Below are positions 50,586 through 58,770 of a stretch of 64,000 nucleotides of DNA, in pieces (position 1 is the stretch's first letter; each line of letters begins with the position of its first letter). A program made the translations under genes and the position numbers. The DNA lies in contig NZ_LMFP01000028.1 of NCBI RefSeq assembly GCF_001426885.1, forward strand, positions 767,811 through 831,810, in the 5' to 3' direction. Source of the DNA: Pelomonas sp. Root1444 (GTDB lineage Bacteria > Pseudomonadota > Gammaproteobacteria > Burkholderiales > Burkholderiaceae_C). The notes beneath the pieces were generated by a model that was not told the DNA's origin, ran no database searches, and worked only from the letters and a program-made list of their open reading frames with translations.

Positions 50586-51440
50586 ATGAAACTCCTCCGC
50601 TACGGCTCCCCGGGCCACGAACGTCCCGGCCTGCTCGACGCGCAAGGCCGCGTGCGCGACCTCTCGGCCCTCGTCGATGACATCGCCGGCGACGTGATCA
50701 CGCCCGCCGGCCTAGAACGGCTGCGCGGCATCGACATCGACACGCTGCCGCTGGTCGACGGCACGCCCCAGCAGGATCTGCGCGTCGGCCCCTGCGTCGG
50801 CCGCGTCGGCAAGTTCATCTGCATCGGCCTGAATTACGCCGACCACGCCGCCGAGTCCGGCCTGCCGGTGCCGACCGAGCCGGTCGTCTTCGCCAAATGG
50901 ACCAGCGCCATCTGCGGCCCGGACGACGACGTGCAGATCCCGCGCGGCTCGGTCAAGACCGACTGGGAAGTGGAGCTCGGCGTGGTCATCGGCCAGGGCG
51001 GGCGCTACATCGAGGAAGCCGACGCGATGCAGCACGTGGCCGGCTACTGCGTCGTCAACGACGTGTCCGAGCGCGAATGGCAGCTGGAGCGCGGCACGCA
51101 GTGGGACAAGGGCAAGGGCTGCGACACCTTCGGCCCCATCGGCCCCTGGCTGGTCACGGCCGACGAGGTCGCCGACCCGCAGCAGCTCAACCTCTGGCTC
51201 GAGGTCGACGGCCGACGCTTCCAGAACGGCAACACGCGCACGATGGTGTTCAACGTGGCGCAGATCGTCAGCTACCTGAGCAAGTTCATGAGCCTGCAGC
51301 CCGGCGACATCATCTCCACCGGCACGCCGCCCGGCGTCGGCCTGGGTCAGAAGCCACCGCTCTATCTCAAGCCGGGTCAGACCATGCGCCTGGGCATCGA
51401 GGGCCTGGGGGTCCAGACCCAGAAGACGGTTGCCGCATGA
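50586..51440 (+). CDS. FAH-family hydrolase, probable 2,4-diketo-3-deoxy-L-fuconate hydrolase
   Basis: A 284-residue protein of the fumarylacetoacetate hydrolase family. Family motifs: KFICIGLNYADHAAESGLPVP, KWTSAICGPDDDVQIPRGS, the metal ligands in TDWEVELGVVIGQGG and YCVVNDVSEREWQLERGTQWDKGKGCDTFGPIGPWLV. The C-terminal part has GDIISTGTPPGVGLGQKPP. In the L-fucose pathway such an enzyme cleaves the diketo acid to pyruvate and L-lactate. It overlaps the dehydratase gene by 4 bp, strong evidence for one pathway. A ureidoglycolate-lyase reading is less likely. Confidence 0.88.
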   Translation: MKLLRYGSPGHERPGLLDAQGRVRDLSALVDDIAGDVITPAGLERLRGIDIDTLPLVDGTPQQDLRVGPCVGRVGKFICIGLNYADHAAESGLPVPTEPVVFAKWTSAICGPDDDVQIPRGSVKTDWEVELGVVIGQGGRYIEEADAMQHVAGYCVVNDVSEREWQLERGTQWDKGKGCDTFGPIGPWLVTADEVADPQQLNLWLEVDGRRFQNGNTRTMVFNVAQIVSYLSKFMSLQPGDIISTGTPPGVGLGQKPPLYLKPGQTMRLGIEGLGVQTQKTVAA

Positions 51441-52714
51441 CACGCATCACCAATCTGCGCACGGTCGACGTGCGCTTCCCCACGTCCCAGCACCTCGACG
51501 GCTCGGACGCGATGAACCCCGACCCCGACTACTCGGCCGCCTACGTCATCCTGGAGACCGACCAGCCCGGCCTCGAAGGCCACGGCCTGACCTTCACCAT
51601 CGGCCGCGGCAACGACATCTGCTGCAAGGCCATCGAGGCCATGCGGCATCTCGTCGTCGGCCTGGAGCTGAGCTGGATCGCCGCCGACATGGGCCGCTTC
51701 TGGCGTCACGTCACGTCGGACAGCCAGTTGCGCTGGATCGGCCCCGACAAGGGCGCCATCCACCTGGCCACGGGCGCCGTCGTCAACGCGGTGTGGGACC
51801 TGTGGGCCAAGGCCGAGGGCAAGCCGGTGTGGCGCCTGGTGGCCGACATGAGCCCCGCAGAACTCGTGCGCTGCATCGACTTCCGCTACATCACCGACTG
51901 CATCACGCCCGACGAAGCGCTGGCATTGCTGACCCGCGCCGCCGAGGGCAAGGCCGAGCGCCTGGCCACGCTGGAGCGCGAGGGCTACCCCTGCTACACG
52001 ACGTCCGCCGGCTGGCTGGGCTATCCGGACGACAAGCTGCGCCGGCTCTGCCAGGAGGCCGTGGACGCCGGCTTCAACCACGTCAAGCTGAAGGTCGGCC
52101 GTGATCGCGAGGACGACATCCGCCGACTGCGCATCGCCCGCGAGGTGCTGGGGCCGGACCGCAAGCTGATGATCGACGCCAACCAGGTGTGGGACGTGCC
52201 CGTCGCCATCGACTGGCTGAAGGACCTGGCCTTTGCCAAGCCCTGGTTCATCGAGGAACCGACCAGCCCCGACGATGTCGAAGGCCACCGCGCCATCCGG
52301 CAGGCCGTCCTGCCCATGCAGGTCGCCACCGGCGAGATGTGCCAGAACCGCATCCTGTTCAAGCAGTTCATGATGCGTGGCGCCATCGACGTGGTGCAGA
52401 TCGACAGTTGCCGGCTGGGCGGCGTCAACGAGATCCTGGCCGTCATGCTGATGGCCGCCAAGCTGGGCCTGCCGGTGTGCCCGCACGCCGGCGGCGTGGG
52501 GTTGTGCGAGTACGTGCAGCACCTGTCCATGATCGACTACCTGTGCATCGCCGGCACGCGGGATGGCCGCGTCATCGAGTACGTGGACCATCTGCACGAG
52601 CACTTCGTCGACCCCTGCGTCGTGCGCGGCGCGGCCTACATGCCGCCCGCAGCGCCGGGCTTCTCGATCACGATGAAGGCGGCATCCCTGGAACAGTACC
52701 GCTTCAGGGGCTGA
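51437..52714 (+). CDS. L-fuconate dehydratase (enolase superfamily)
   Basis: A 425-residue enzyme that removes water from L-fuconate or a related sugar acid to give 2-keto-3-deoxy-L-fuconate. It starts MTRITNLRTVDVRFPTSQHLDGSDA. The lysine base is in FNHVKLKVGRDRED, metal ligands in LMIDANQVWDV, PWFIEEPTSPDDV and VATGEMCQNR, and the His base lies in CPHAGGVGLCEYVQHLSM. All these match FucD; Xanthomonas FucD (about 441 residues) also accepts L-galactonate and D-arabinonate. The start overlaps the hydrolase stop. No fucose dehydrogenase or fuconolactonase gene is nearby. Confidence 0.9.
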   Translation: MTRITNLRTVDVRFPTSQHLDGSDAMNPDPDYSAAYVILETDQPGLEGHGLTFTIGRGNDICCKAIEAMRHLVVGLELSWIAADMGRFWRHVTSDSQLRWIGPDKGAIHLATGAVVNAVWDLWAKAEGKPVWRLVADMSPAELVRCIDFRYITDCITPDEALALLTRAAEGKAERLATLEREGYPCYTTSAGWLGYPDDKLRRLCQEAVDAGFNHVKLKVGRDREDDIRRLRIAREVLGPDRKLMIDANQVWDVPVAIDWLKDLAFAKPWFIEEPTSPDDVEGHRAIRQAVLPMQVATGEMCQNRILFKQFMMRGAIDVVQIDSCRLGGVNEILAVMLMAAKLGLPVCPHAGGVGLCEYVQHLSMIDYLCIAGTRDGRVIEYVDHLHEHFVDPCVVRGAAYMPPAAPGFSITMKAASLEQYRFRG

Positions 52715-52734
52715 GCAGGGCACCCGCCGGCAAT

Positions 52735-53841
52735 TCAGCGCACGCGCGGCACTTCGCCGCGCCGCGCCACGGCCTGCACATGCGCCAGTGGGGGTTCGGC
52801 GCCGCTGCAGGCCAGCACCGCCCGCTCGGCCTCGGGCCAGCTCGGCAACTGGGCATGAAAGACCTGCGTGGCCGCCGTCAGCGCCTGCACGCGTGCCTCG
52901 GCCCAGCCGGCCTGCCGGCCCAGCACCGCGGCCTGCGTCAACAGCGCCGCGGAATCGGCCGTGCCGGCCATGCGTTCGGCCAGGGGCGCGCAGTCGGCAT
53001 GGCCTGGGCCGCACTGCTGCTCCAGCCAGACCTGTCCGGCGGGCGCTTCGGCGGTGTCGCGACCCAGCGTCTCGCGCGCAAGCCGGGCGCGCAGGTAGGC
53101 GGGCGCCACCGGCTGCATGGCCGCCAGCGCCTGTTGCGTCACGGCCGTGAGGCCGCCGGGATGCTCGTGCCAGCGGTGCGCGCGCAATACGCCTTGCCAG
53201 GCCTCGCCTTGTTCTGACGCGCTCGACGCCTCGTGCGCCCATTCGAGCCAGTGCAAGCCGTTGTCGGGTTCGGCCTGCACCCGTGCCAGGGCCAGCTCGC
53301 GCCGGCAGCGCGCGGCGTCGTCGGTGTGGCCGCAGGCCGCCACCGCCCAGCGCAGCGCCTGCGCGTCGCCACCGGCACGGGCTTCGGCCAGCAGGGCGGC
53401 GGCCCATGCGGCTTGTGCCGCCGGGTCGGCCACCGCGGGCTGGCGCAGCAGCCATGCGGCCACGCGCTGGCGGGCATCGCCAGCGGCCAGCACGCGCAGC
53501 AGCCGCTCCTGCAGCTCCTGCAACGCGAGGCGGCCCACGGGGTCGGGCAAGTCGTCGAAGGCATCGCCGCCGCTGACGCTGCCCGCACCGCGCAACGGCA
53601 TGCGCCCGGTCCCGCACAGCTCGACCGTGACGCCCGCCGGCGCGACCGCCGCCGCGACTGGCACCGCAGGCGGATACGGCGCCGCGAGTGCCTCAGCCCG
53701 CGGCAGCGCGGCAGCAATGGCCGGCTGCTCGGGGCGGCCTGCCAGCGGGGCGTCCGCGGGCGCGGTCGGCCGCAGCACGGCCACGGCAAGGCCGCCGAGC
53801 GTGGCCAGGATTGCGGCGCGTCGCATCACGGCGCGCAGCAT
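52735..53841 (-). CDS. Hypothetical protein, probable exported helical-repeat protein
   Basis: About 368 residues, not recognised. A short basic start and hydrophobic segment (MRRAAILATLGGLAVAVL) suggest a signal peptide or membrane anchor. The rest is Ala-rich with evenly spaced Trp/Leu/Cys, for example LHWLEWAHEA and QALRWAVAACGH, which resembles helical hairpin repeats of the SEL1/TPR kind but with no clear consensus. Cys residues occur in pairs (CGHTDDAARC, CGPGHADC), as expected for an exported protein. The start could also be the ATG at 53826. It is on the opposite strand to the flanking fucose operon and pectinesterase. Confidence 0.55.
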   Translation of the reverse strand: MLRAVMRRAAILATLGGLAVAVLRPTAPADAPLAGRPEQPAIAAALPRAEALAAPYPPAVPVAAAVAPAGVTVELCGTGRMPLRGAGSVSGGDAFDDLPDPVGRLALQELQERLLRVLAAGDARQRVAAWLLRQPAVADPAAQAAWAAALLAEARAGGDAQALRWAVAACGHTDDAARCRRELALARVQAEPDNGLHWLEWAHEASSASEQGEAWQGVLRAHRWHEHPGGLTAVTQQALAAMQPVAPAYLRARLARETLGRDTAEAPAGQVWLEQQCGPGHADCAPLAERMAGTADSAALLTQAAVLGRQAGWAEARVQALTAATQVFHAQLPSWPEAERAVLACSGAEPPLAHVQAVARRGEVPRVR

Positions 53842-53890
53842 CGGCGAGCGTCCGCACGACGCACACCGGGGAAACCCATAGTGCCTCGGC

Positions 53891-53941
53891 GGCCAGGCGA
53901 CTTGCAGAATCGCGCCCGCCTGGCCGTCTCCATCGCCAGGC
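53891..53941. repeat. Triple inverted CCAGGC/GCCTGG elements upstream of the pectinesterase
   Basis: GGCCAGGCG (53891-53899) is the perfect complement of CGCCTGGCC (53917-53925), and a third element GCCAGGC (53935-53941) pairs again with GCCTGGC. A -10-like CAGAAT (53905-53910) lies between the first two. It could be an operator cluster for the pectinesterase gene, which starts about 100 bp further on, or an RNA structure. The remaining 53842-54039 region shows no other feature. Confidence 0.35.
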
Positions 53942-54039
53942 ATGTTTGCACGTCAGCCACTGCGCCATGCCGCGCAGCACGTCGGTGCATGTGTCGCCCC
54001 GGTTCCGGGCCCCGCATACCACCCACGAGACACCTGGTC

Positions 54040-55164
54040 ATGACTGCAATCCACCCCTCCGCCGTGATCAAGCTGGCCCTGGCCGCCGCCGCATCCGCCG
54101 CGCTGCCGGCCTGGTCCGCCACGTCCACGGCCACGCGCCCGCAGCTGTCGTCGGCGGAGCAAGGCAGCTACACGCTGGCCACCTTCCTCGGCAGCTGGAG
54201 CCCCGGCACGGTGGGCACCAAGAGCACCGGCGACTACGTGGTCAGCCCCAGCGGCCCGTACCGCACCGTGCAGGCCGCCGTGAACGCAGCCATCGCCGCC
54301 GGCGGCACCACGCGCAAGTACATCCAGATCAAGGCCGGCACCTACACGGGTCTGGTCGTCATTCCCTCCGGCGTGCCGCTCACCGTCTACGGCGACAGCC
54401 AGACCGGCGTGGTGCTGCAGCTCGGCGCGCACTACGCGATGACCGGCTCGGCGTTCAAGGCCGCGGTGGGCAACACGGCCGACTTCGGCAGCGGTGCGCC
54501 CAGCCGCGTCAGCGGCTACTACAACGACTGCGGCGGCCGCAGCACGCTGGGCACCAACTGCACGGCGACCGTGGTCAGCTACGCGAGCCAGTTGCAGATC
54601 AAGAACCTGACCATCCAGAACACCTACGGCGAGAACAACGCGGCGGCCAACGGCCAGCACCAGGCCGTGGCCTACCTGAACAACGGCGGCGACCAGGTGC
54701 AGCTCGACACCGTGCGCCTGCTCGGCAACCAGGACACGCTGTGGCTGGCCGGTTCGGCCAAGCGCACCTACGTGCGCAACAGCTTCATCCAGGGCGACGT
54801 CGACTTCATCTTCGGCGACATGACGGCCGTGTTCGACGCCTGCGAGATCCGCTACACGAACGCGCGCACCAGCACCGGCGTCATCGCCGCGCCCAGCCAT
54901 GTGCTGGCGAACAAGGGCTTCCTGTTCAAGGGCGGCTCGTTCACGACCACCGGCGGCAGCAACAGCGTGTCGTTCGCCCGCCAGTGGCCGCAGAACGGCT
55001 CGACCACGGGGCAGATGATCGTGCGCGAGGTGGCGCTGGGCGGCCACATCAAGAAGACCGCGCCCTGGGCCGACTGGAACGCCAGCAACAAGGTCAACTA
55101 CGGCAGCGCCGGCAACCGCCGGCTGGCCGAGTACGCCAACACAGGCAGCGGCGCGGCGCCCTGA
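54040..55164 (+). CDS. Secreted pectinesterase (carbohydrate esterase family 8)
   Basis: A 374-residue exported enzyme that removes methyl esters from pectin. The signal peptide contains VIKLALAAAASAALPAWSA. The right-handed beta-helix of CE8 begins with GPYRTVQAAVNAAIAAGG. Signature regions are YLNNGGDQVQLDTVRLLGNQDTLW (Gln and Asp of the active site), NSFIQGDVDFIFGDMTAVF with the second catalytic Asp, and VSFARQWPQN, which supplies the conserved Arg and Trp. Length is usual for bacterial forms. The ATG at 54040 is preceded by a weak ribosome site; the open frame continues upstream but is unrelated. Confidence 0.93.
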   Translation: MTAIHPSAVIKLALAAAASAALPAWSATSTATRPQLSSAEQGSYTLATFLGSWSPGTVGTKSTGDYVVSPSGPYRTVQAAVNAAIAAGGTTRKYIQIKAGTYTGLVVIPSGVPLTVYGDSQTGVVLQLGAHYAMTGSAFKAAVGNTADFGSGAPSRVSGYYNDCGGRSTLGTNCTATVVSYASQLQIKNLTIQNTYGENNAAANGQHQAVAYLNNGGDQVQLDTVRLLGNQDTLWLAGSAKRTYVRNSFIQGDVDFIFGDMTAVFDACEIRYTNARTSTGVIAAPSHVLANKGFLFKGGSFTTTGGSNSVSFARQWPQNGSTTGQMIVREVALGGHIKKTAPWADWNASNKVNYGSAGNRRLAEYANTGSGAAP

Positions 55165-55224
55165 CGGCCGGGAGGCCTCCGCCGCCGCGCGTTAAGCTAA
55201 CTTCCGGACTCCACGCAAGCGCCG

Positions 55225-58200
55225 ATGCCCGATCGGCGGCGCGAGGACGGAAGGGAGCAGCGGTTGAAAGAACAGTTTCATGGCGCGTCGCCGTCGCGGC
55301 ACGTCGGCATCCTGGGCTATTGGCACAAGGTCGAGTTCTTCATCCCGTACGACCTGCAGCGGCAGGTGCTGGAGGACAAGGACGCCGAGTGGAGCGTGCG
55401 GCCGCTGTCGGCGGCGCAACTCGCGGCGCTCTCGCCGCAGGCCTTGTGGTCGGCGCCGGTGCCTGAGGGGCGCAAGCTCAGCGGCTTCGACGTCTATCTC
55501 GGCGTGTTCGACAAGGCGGAGCTGGCCGACGTGACGCGCCGCGTCATCAGCGCGAGCCTGAGCCCGTCGGAAGCCTTCGACCAGGACGAGCGCGGCGAGC
55601 TGGAAGGTTTGACCTGCAGCGCCAGCATTCGGGTCAGTGCCGACGGCTCGCCTTTGCTCGACGACCTGGCCGTGTCCACCGTGCCGTGGGCGCTCGGACG
55701 GATCGCCCGGCACGGGCTGGGCGGGCTGGACTTCGACGCCTTCAGGGCCGACCTGGAAGCGCTGAAACGCGACGTGCGGAGCTTCCGCGCGTCCTTGCCC
55801 CGGTCTCCCGACGCTGCGGGCCAGGACTCGCCGCCGTTGAGCGCCGCAGAGCTGCTCGCGCTGCTGCGGATCACCGTGGCCTGGTCCGGCCATGAGCCGG
55901 CGGCTGACGATGCCAGGGCGCCGGTGGTGGTCGTGCGCGCGAAGAGCGTCGAGGACAAGGCCAAGCCGGCAGCCGATGCCGCGAAGGGCCCGCCGAAGGT
56001 CGGCAGCACGGCGGAGGGGGAGGACGAGGACGACGACGGCGAGGCGGCGGGCGACACCGAGATCAGCATCCTCAACAGCTTCTTCGCCGACGACATCGCC
56101 CGCGCCATCGCGTCGATCGAGCGGGGCACCGCCGGCGCCGCGCTGCGCACCTACCTGACGCCCGGCGCCGAGGCCGCCCGGCTGGACCTGTATCAGGCGG
56201 CCGGCCGGCGCGAGCTGGCCGAGCGGCTGCGGCCACGGCATCTCAATGCCGGCCATTGGCCCGACAACCCGGCGCATGCGATGAGCCTGATGCAGCAGTT
56301 CGCCATCAACAGCGTCTTGGAGCGCCTGGATCGCGGCGGCATCCTCTCGGTGAACGGCCCACCGGGCACAGGCAAGACGACATTGCTGCGCGACCTCGTC
56401 GCCGAGAACGTCGTCCGGCGCGCGCGGGCCTTGGGCCGGTGCGGCACGGCGGCCGATGCCTTTCAGCGCGACCGTGCCACGGTGTCGTTCGAGGGCGTGC
56501 CGGACTGCACGGTCGCTGTCCTGAAGGACGAGCTGATCGGCTTCGAGATGGTGGTGGCGTCGTCGAACAACGCCGCCGTGGAGAACATCTCCAGGGATCT
56601 TCCCAGGAACAAGTCGCTGGGCAAGCCGGCCCCGGCCGGCGAAGCGGGTTGGCGCGATGCGTCGGGCCAGGCCAGGGTGAGCTACCTGCAGCCCGTGGCC
56701 CGCAACCTCTTCGAGCGCAACAGCAAGGGCGCCTACGAGCTTCCGAGGGCATCGGACGACAACAGCTGGGGCCTGGTCGCCTGTGCGCTGGGCAACAAGC
56801 GCAACCGTGACGCATTCGTCCGCGGGCTCCGCTTCGCGGGCCCCAAGCCCAATGAGAAGCCGCCCAAGGGCTACGACCCTGCGCGCCATCAATCCATCTG
56901 GCATTGGCGCGCCGCGTATTCGGGGCCGAGCTTCGCCGAGGCGAAACGGGCCTTCACCGCGGCGGACGATTCCTGCAGGGAGACGCTGGCCAGGCTCGAG
57001 CAGTACGCCGGCCTGCAGCACCGGCTGGCGGGCGTCACGCAGGCATCCTTCATCGCCACGGCGGTCGACGCACTGGCCGCCGCCACCCATGCCGTGGAGG
57101 CCGCCGAGCAGGAATTTGCGCGCCTCGACGAGGAATGGGCCTTGAGCCAGCGGCAGCTTGAGCTGCTGCAGGCCGAAGAGGCGCTGATCGAGAAAAGCCG
57201 GCCGGGCTGGTGGGCGCGGCTGCGCGATCGCAAGGCCCAGCGCGCGCACGCTGCGGAGCTGGCGGCCAACCGGCAGGAGCAAGGCCGGTGGATCCGCCGC
57301 CGCTACGAGGTGGAGCCGACGAGGACTGCGGCGAAGCGCTTGCTCGCGCAGGCCGAGTCCGCCGCCGTCCAGGCCGAAGCCGCATTGGCCGCCCGCGAGC
57401 GGGAATGGGCGGGCGCGGTGCGGCAACGGGAAGAACTGGCCAAGCAGTTCCCCCAGGCGGCTGAACCGCCGCACCTCGACGAGCTGGAGTACGACCGCTG
57501 GCAGATCCAGGGCCTGTGGCACAGCGCGCTCGTCAACGAGCAGCGCTCGGCCCTCTTCGTCGCCGCGTTGCAGCTGCACGAGGCCTGGCTCGCGGAGGTC
57601 CTGAAGACCGGCGCCGGCTTCGGCGCCAACATCGTCGCGCTGTGCCACCTGCTGGACGGCAGGCGCCTGCAGGGGCCGGGCGACGCGGCGCTCACGCTGT
57701 GGCGCAGCCTGTTCATGCTCGTCCCGGTGGTGTCGAGCACCTTTGCGTCGTTTGCCCGCCAGTTCCGGCACCTCGGCGCGGACTCGCTGGGCTGGCTGTT
57801 CATCGACGAGGCCGGCCAGGCCGTGCCGCAGGCCGCCGTGGGCGCACTGTGGCGGGCCCGGCGCGCCGTGGTCGTTGGCGACCCTCTGCAGATCGAGCCG
57901 GTCTTCACGGTCCCGATCAAGCTGCTCGAAGCCCTCGAGAAGACCAGCCGCCTGCCGGCCGACATGGACGTGTCGCCCCACCGCGTTTCCGTGCAGAAGC
58001 TCGCCGACGAAGCCAACCCGATCGGCGCCTGGGTGGGCGCGGACGACCGCCGGCAATGGATAGGCTGTCCCTTGCGCGTGCACCGGCGCTGCGTGGACCC
58101 GATGTTCTCCATCGCCAACGACATCGCCTACGACGGCAAGATGATCTTCTTCGCGCCGGGCGATCCCCGCGCGCGCCTGCCACCCGGCGACAGCCTGGAC

Positions 58201-58734
58201 ACCGGCCCCAGCGCCTGGGTGCATGCGCCCGGCCCGGCAAGCGACAAGCAGGTGGTGGAGGCCCAGGTCGACCTGGTCCAGCAGGCGGTGCTGGCGCTGT
58301 TCACCCGCACCGGCAAGCCGCCGCCGATCTACGTCATCTCGCCGTTCAAGCGCATCAAGCAGGCGCTGGTCCACCGTTTGAAGGAGCGGGACCTCTGGGT
58401 GAAGGCCGCGGGCGGTCAGGTCCAGCCGCCCACGGCCGCCGAGCTGCGCCACTGGTGCAAGGAGCGCATCGGCACCGTGCACACCTTCCAGGGCAAGGAA
58501 GAGAGCATCGTGTGGCTGGTGCTGGGCTGCGACGCACGCAGCATCGGCGCGGCGCAGTGGGCCGCCGGCAAGCCCAACCTGCTGAACGTGGCCGTCACGC
58601 GTGCCAAGCATCGGTGCGTGCTCATCGGCGACGAGGCGCTGTGGGGCGGCCTGCGCAACTTCACGGCAGCCCACGCCCTGCGCCTGCCGAGGGTCACGCC
58701 GCCACAGTTTCTGCAGCGCGTCTCGCCGCCATAG
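55225..58734 (+). CDS. Large Upf1/DNA2-like superfamily 1 helicase with unknown N-terminal domain
   Basis: An 1169-residue ATPase. Residues 1-370 form an unrecognised N-terminal part starting RHVGILGYWHKVEFFIPYDLQ, with an acidic stretch (EDEDDDGE) near 265. Helicase motifs: Walker [15 protein letters not shown] (about 377), Ia VVASSNNAAVEN, Walker B LFIDEAGQAVPQ (about 858), III VVVGDPLQIEPV, V GTVHTFQGKEES (about 1083) and VI NVAVTRAKHR (about 1121). An Ala/Glu-rich predicted coiled coil (about 613-750) is inserted between Ia and II. No nuclease motif is evident. Related large SF1 helicases are often cargo of islands, some in phage defence; the role here is unknown. The start is uncertain. 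Confidence 0.82.
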   Translation: MPDRRREDGREQRLKEQFHGASPSRHVGILGYWHKVEFFIPYDLQRQVLEDKDAEWSVRPLSAAQLAALSPQALWSAPVPEGRKLSGFDVYLGVFDKAELADVTRRVISASLSPSEAFDQDERGELEGLTCSASIRVSADGSPLLDDLAVSTVPWALGRIARHGLGGLDFDAFRADLEALKRDVRSFRASLPRSPDAAGQDSPPLSAAELLALLRITVAWSGHEPAADDARAPVVVVRAKSVEDKAKPAADAAKGPPKVGSTAEGEDEDDDGEAAGDTEISILNSFFADDIARAIASIERGTAGAALRTYLTPGAEAARLDLYQAAGRRELAERLRPRHLNAGHWPDNPAHAMSLMQQFAINSVLERLDRGGILSVNGPPGTGKTTLLRDLVAENVVRRARALGRCGTAADAFQRDRATVSFEGVPDCTVAVLKDELIGFEMVVASSNNAAVENISRDLPRNKSLGKPAPAGEAGWRDASGQARVSYLQPVARNLFERNSKGAYELPRASDDNSWGLVACALGNKRNRDAFVRGLRFAGPKPNEKPPKGYDPARHQSIWHWRAAYSGPSFAEAKRAFTAADDSCRETLARLEQYAGLQHRLAGVTQASFIATAVDALAAATHAVEAAEQEFARLDEEWALSQRQLELLQAEEALIEKSRPGWWARLRDRKAQRAHAAELAANRQEQGRWIRRRYEVEPTRTAAKRLLAQAESAAVQAEAALAAREREWAGAVRQREELAKQFPQAAEPPHLDELEYDRWQIQGLWHSALVNEQRSALFVAALQLHEAWLAEVLKTGAGFGANIVALCHLLDGRRLQGPGDAALTLWRSLFMLVPVVSSTFASFARQFRHLGADSLGWLFIDEAGQAVPQAAVGALWRARRAVVVGDPLQIEPVFTVPIKLLEALEKTSRLPADMDVSPHRVSVQKLADEANPIGAWVGADDRRQWIGCPLRVHRRCVDPMFSIANDIAYDGKMIFFAPGDPRARLPPGDSLDTGPSAWVHAPGPASDKQVVEAQVDLVQQAVLALFTRTGKPPPIYVISPFKRIKQALVHRLKERDLWVKAAGGQVQPPTAAELRHWCKERIGTVHTFQGKEESIVWLVLGCDARSIGAAQWAAGKPNLLNVAVTRAKHRCVLIGDEALWGGLRNFTAAHALRLPRVTPPQFLQRVSPP

Positions 58735-58770
58735 CCCGGCCGGCGCGCTTCACGCTCTATTCTTTCGGCC

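Noticed and set aside
53233-54039. Upstream extension of the pectinesterase frame
   Set aside because: The signal peptide begins at 54040; the 269 extra residues are Arg/Gly/Gln-rich and antisense to the hypothetical gene.
55192-58674. 1160-residue open frame on the minus strand opposite the helicase gene
   Set aside because: The sense frame has complete SF1 helicase motifs; the antisense product is low-complexity Arg/Ala/Gly/His-rich with no family blocks, as expected from GC-rich codon bias.
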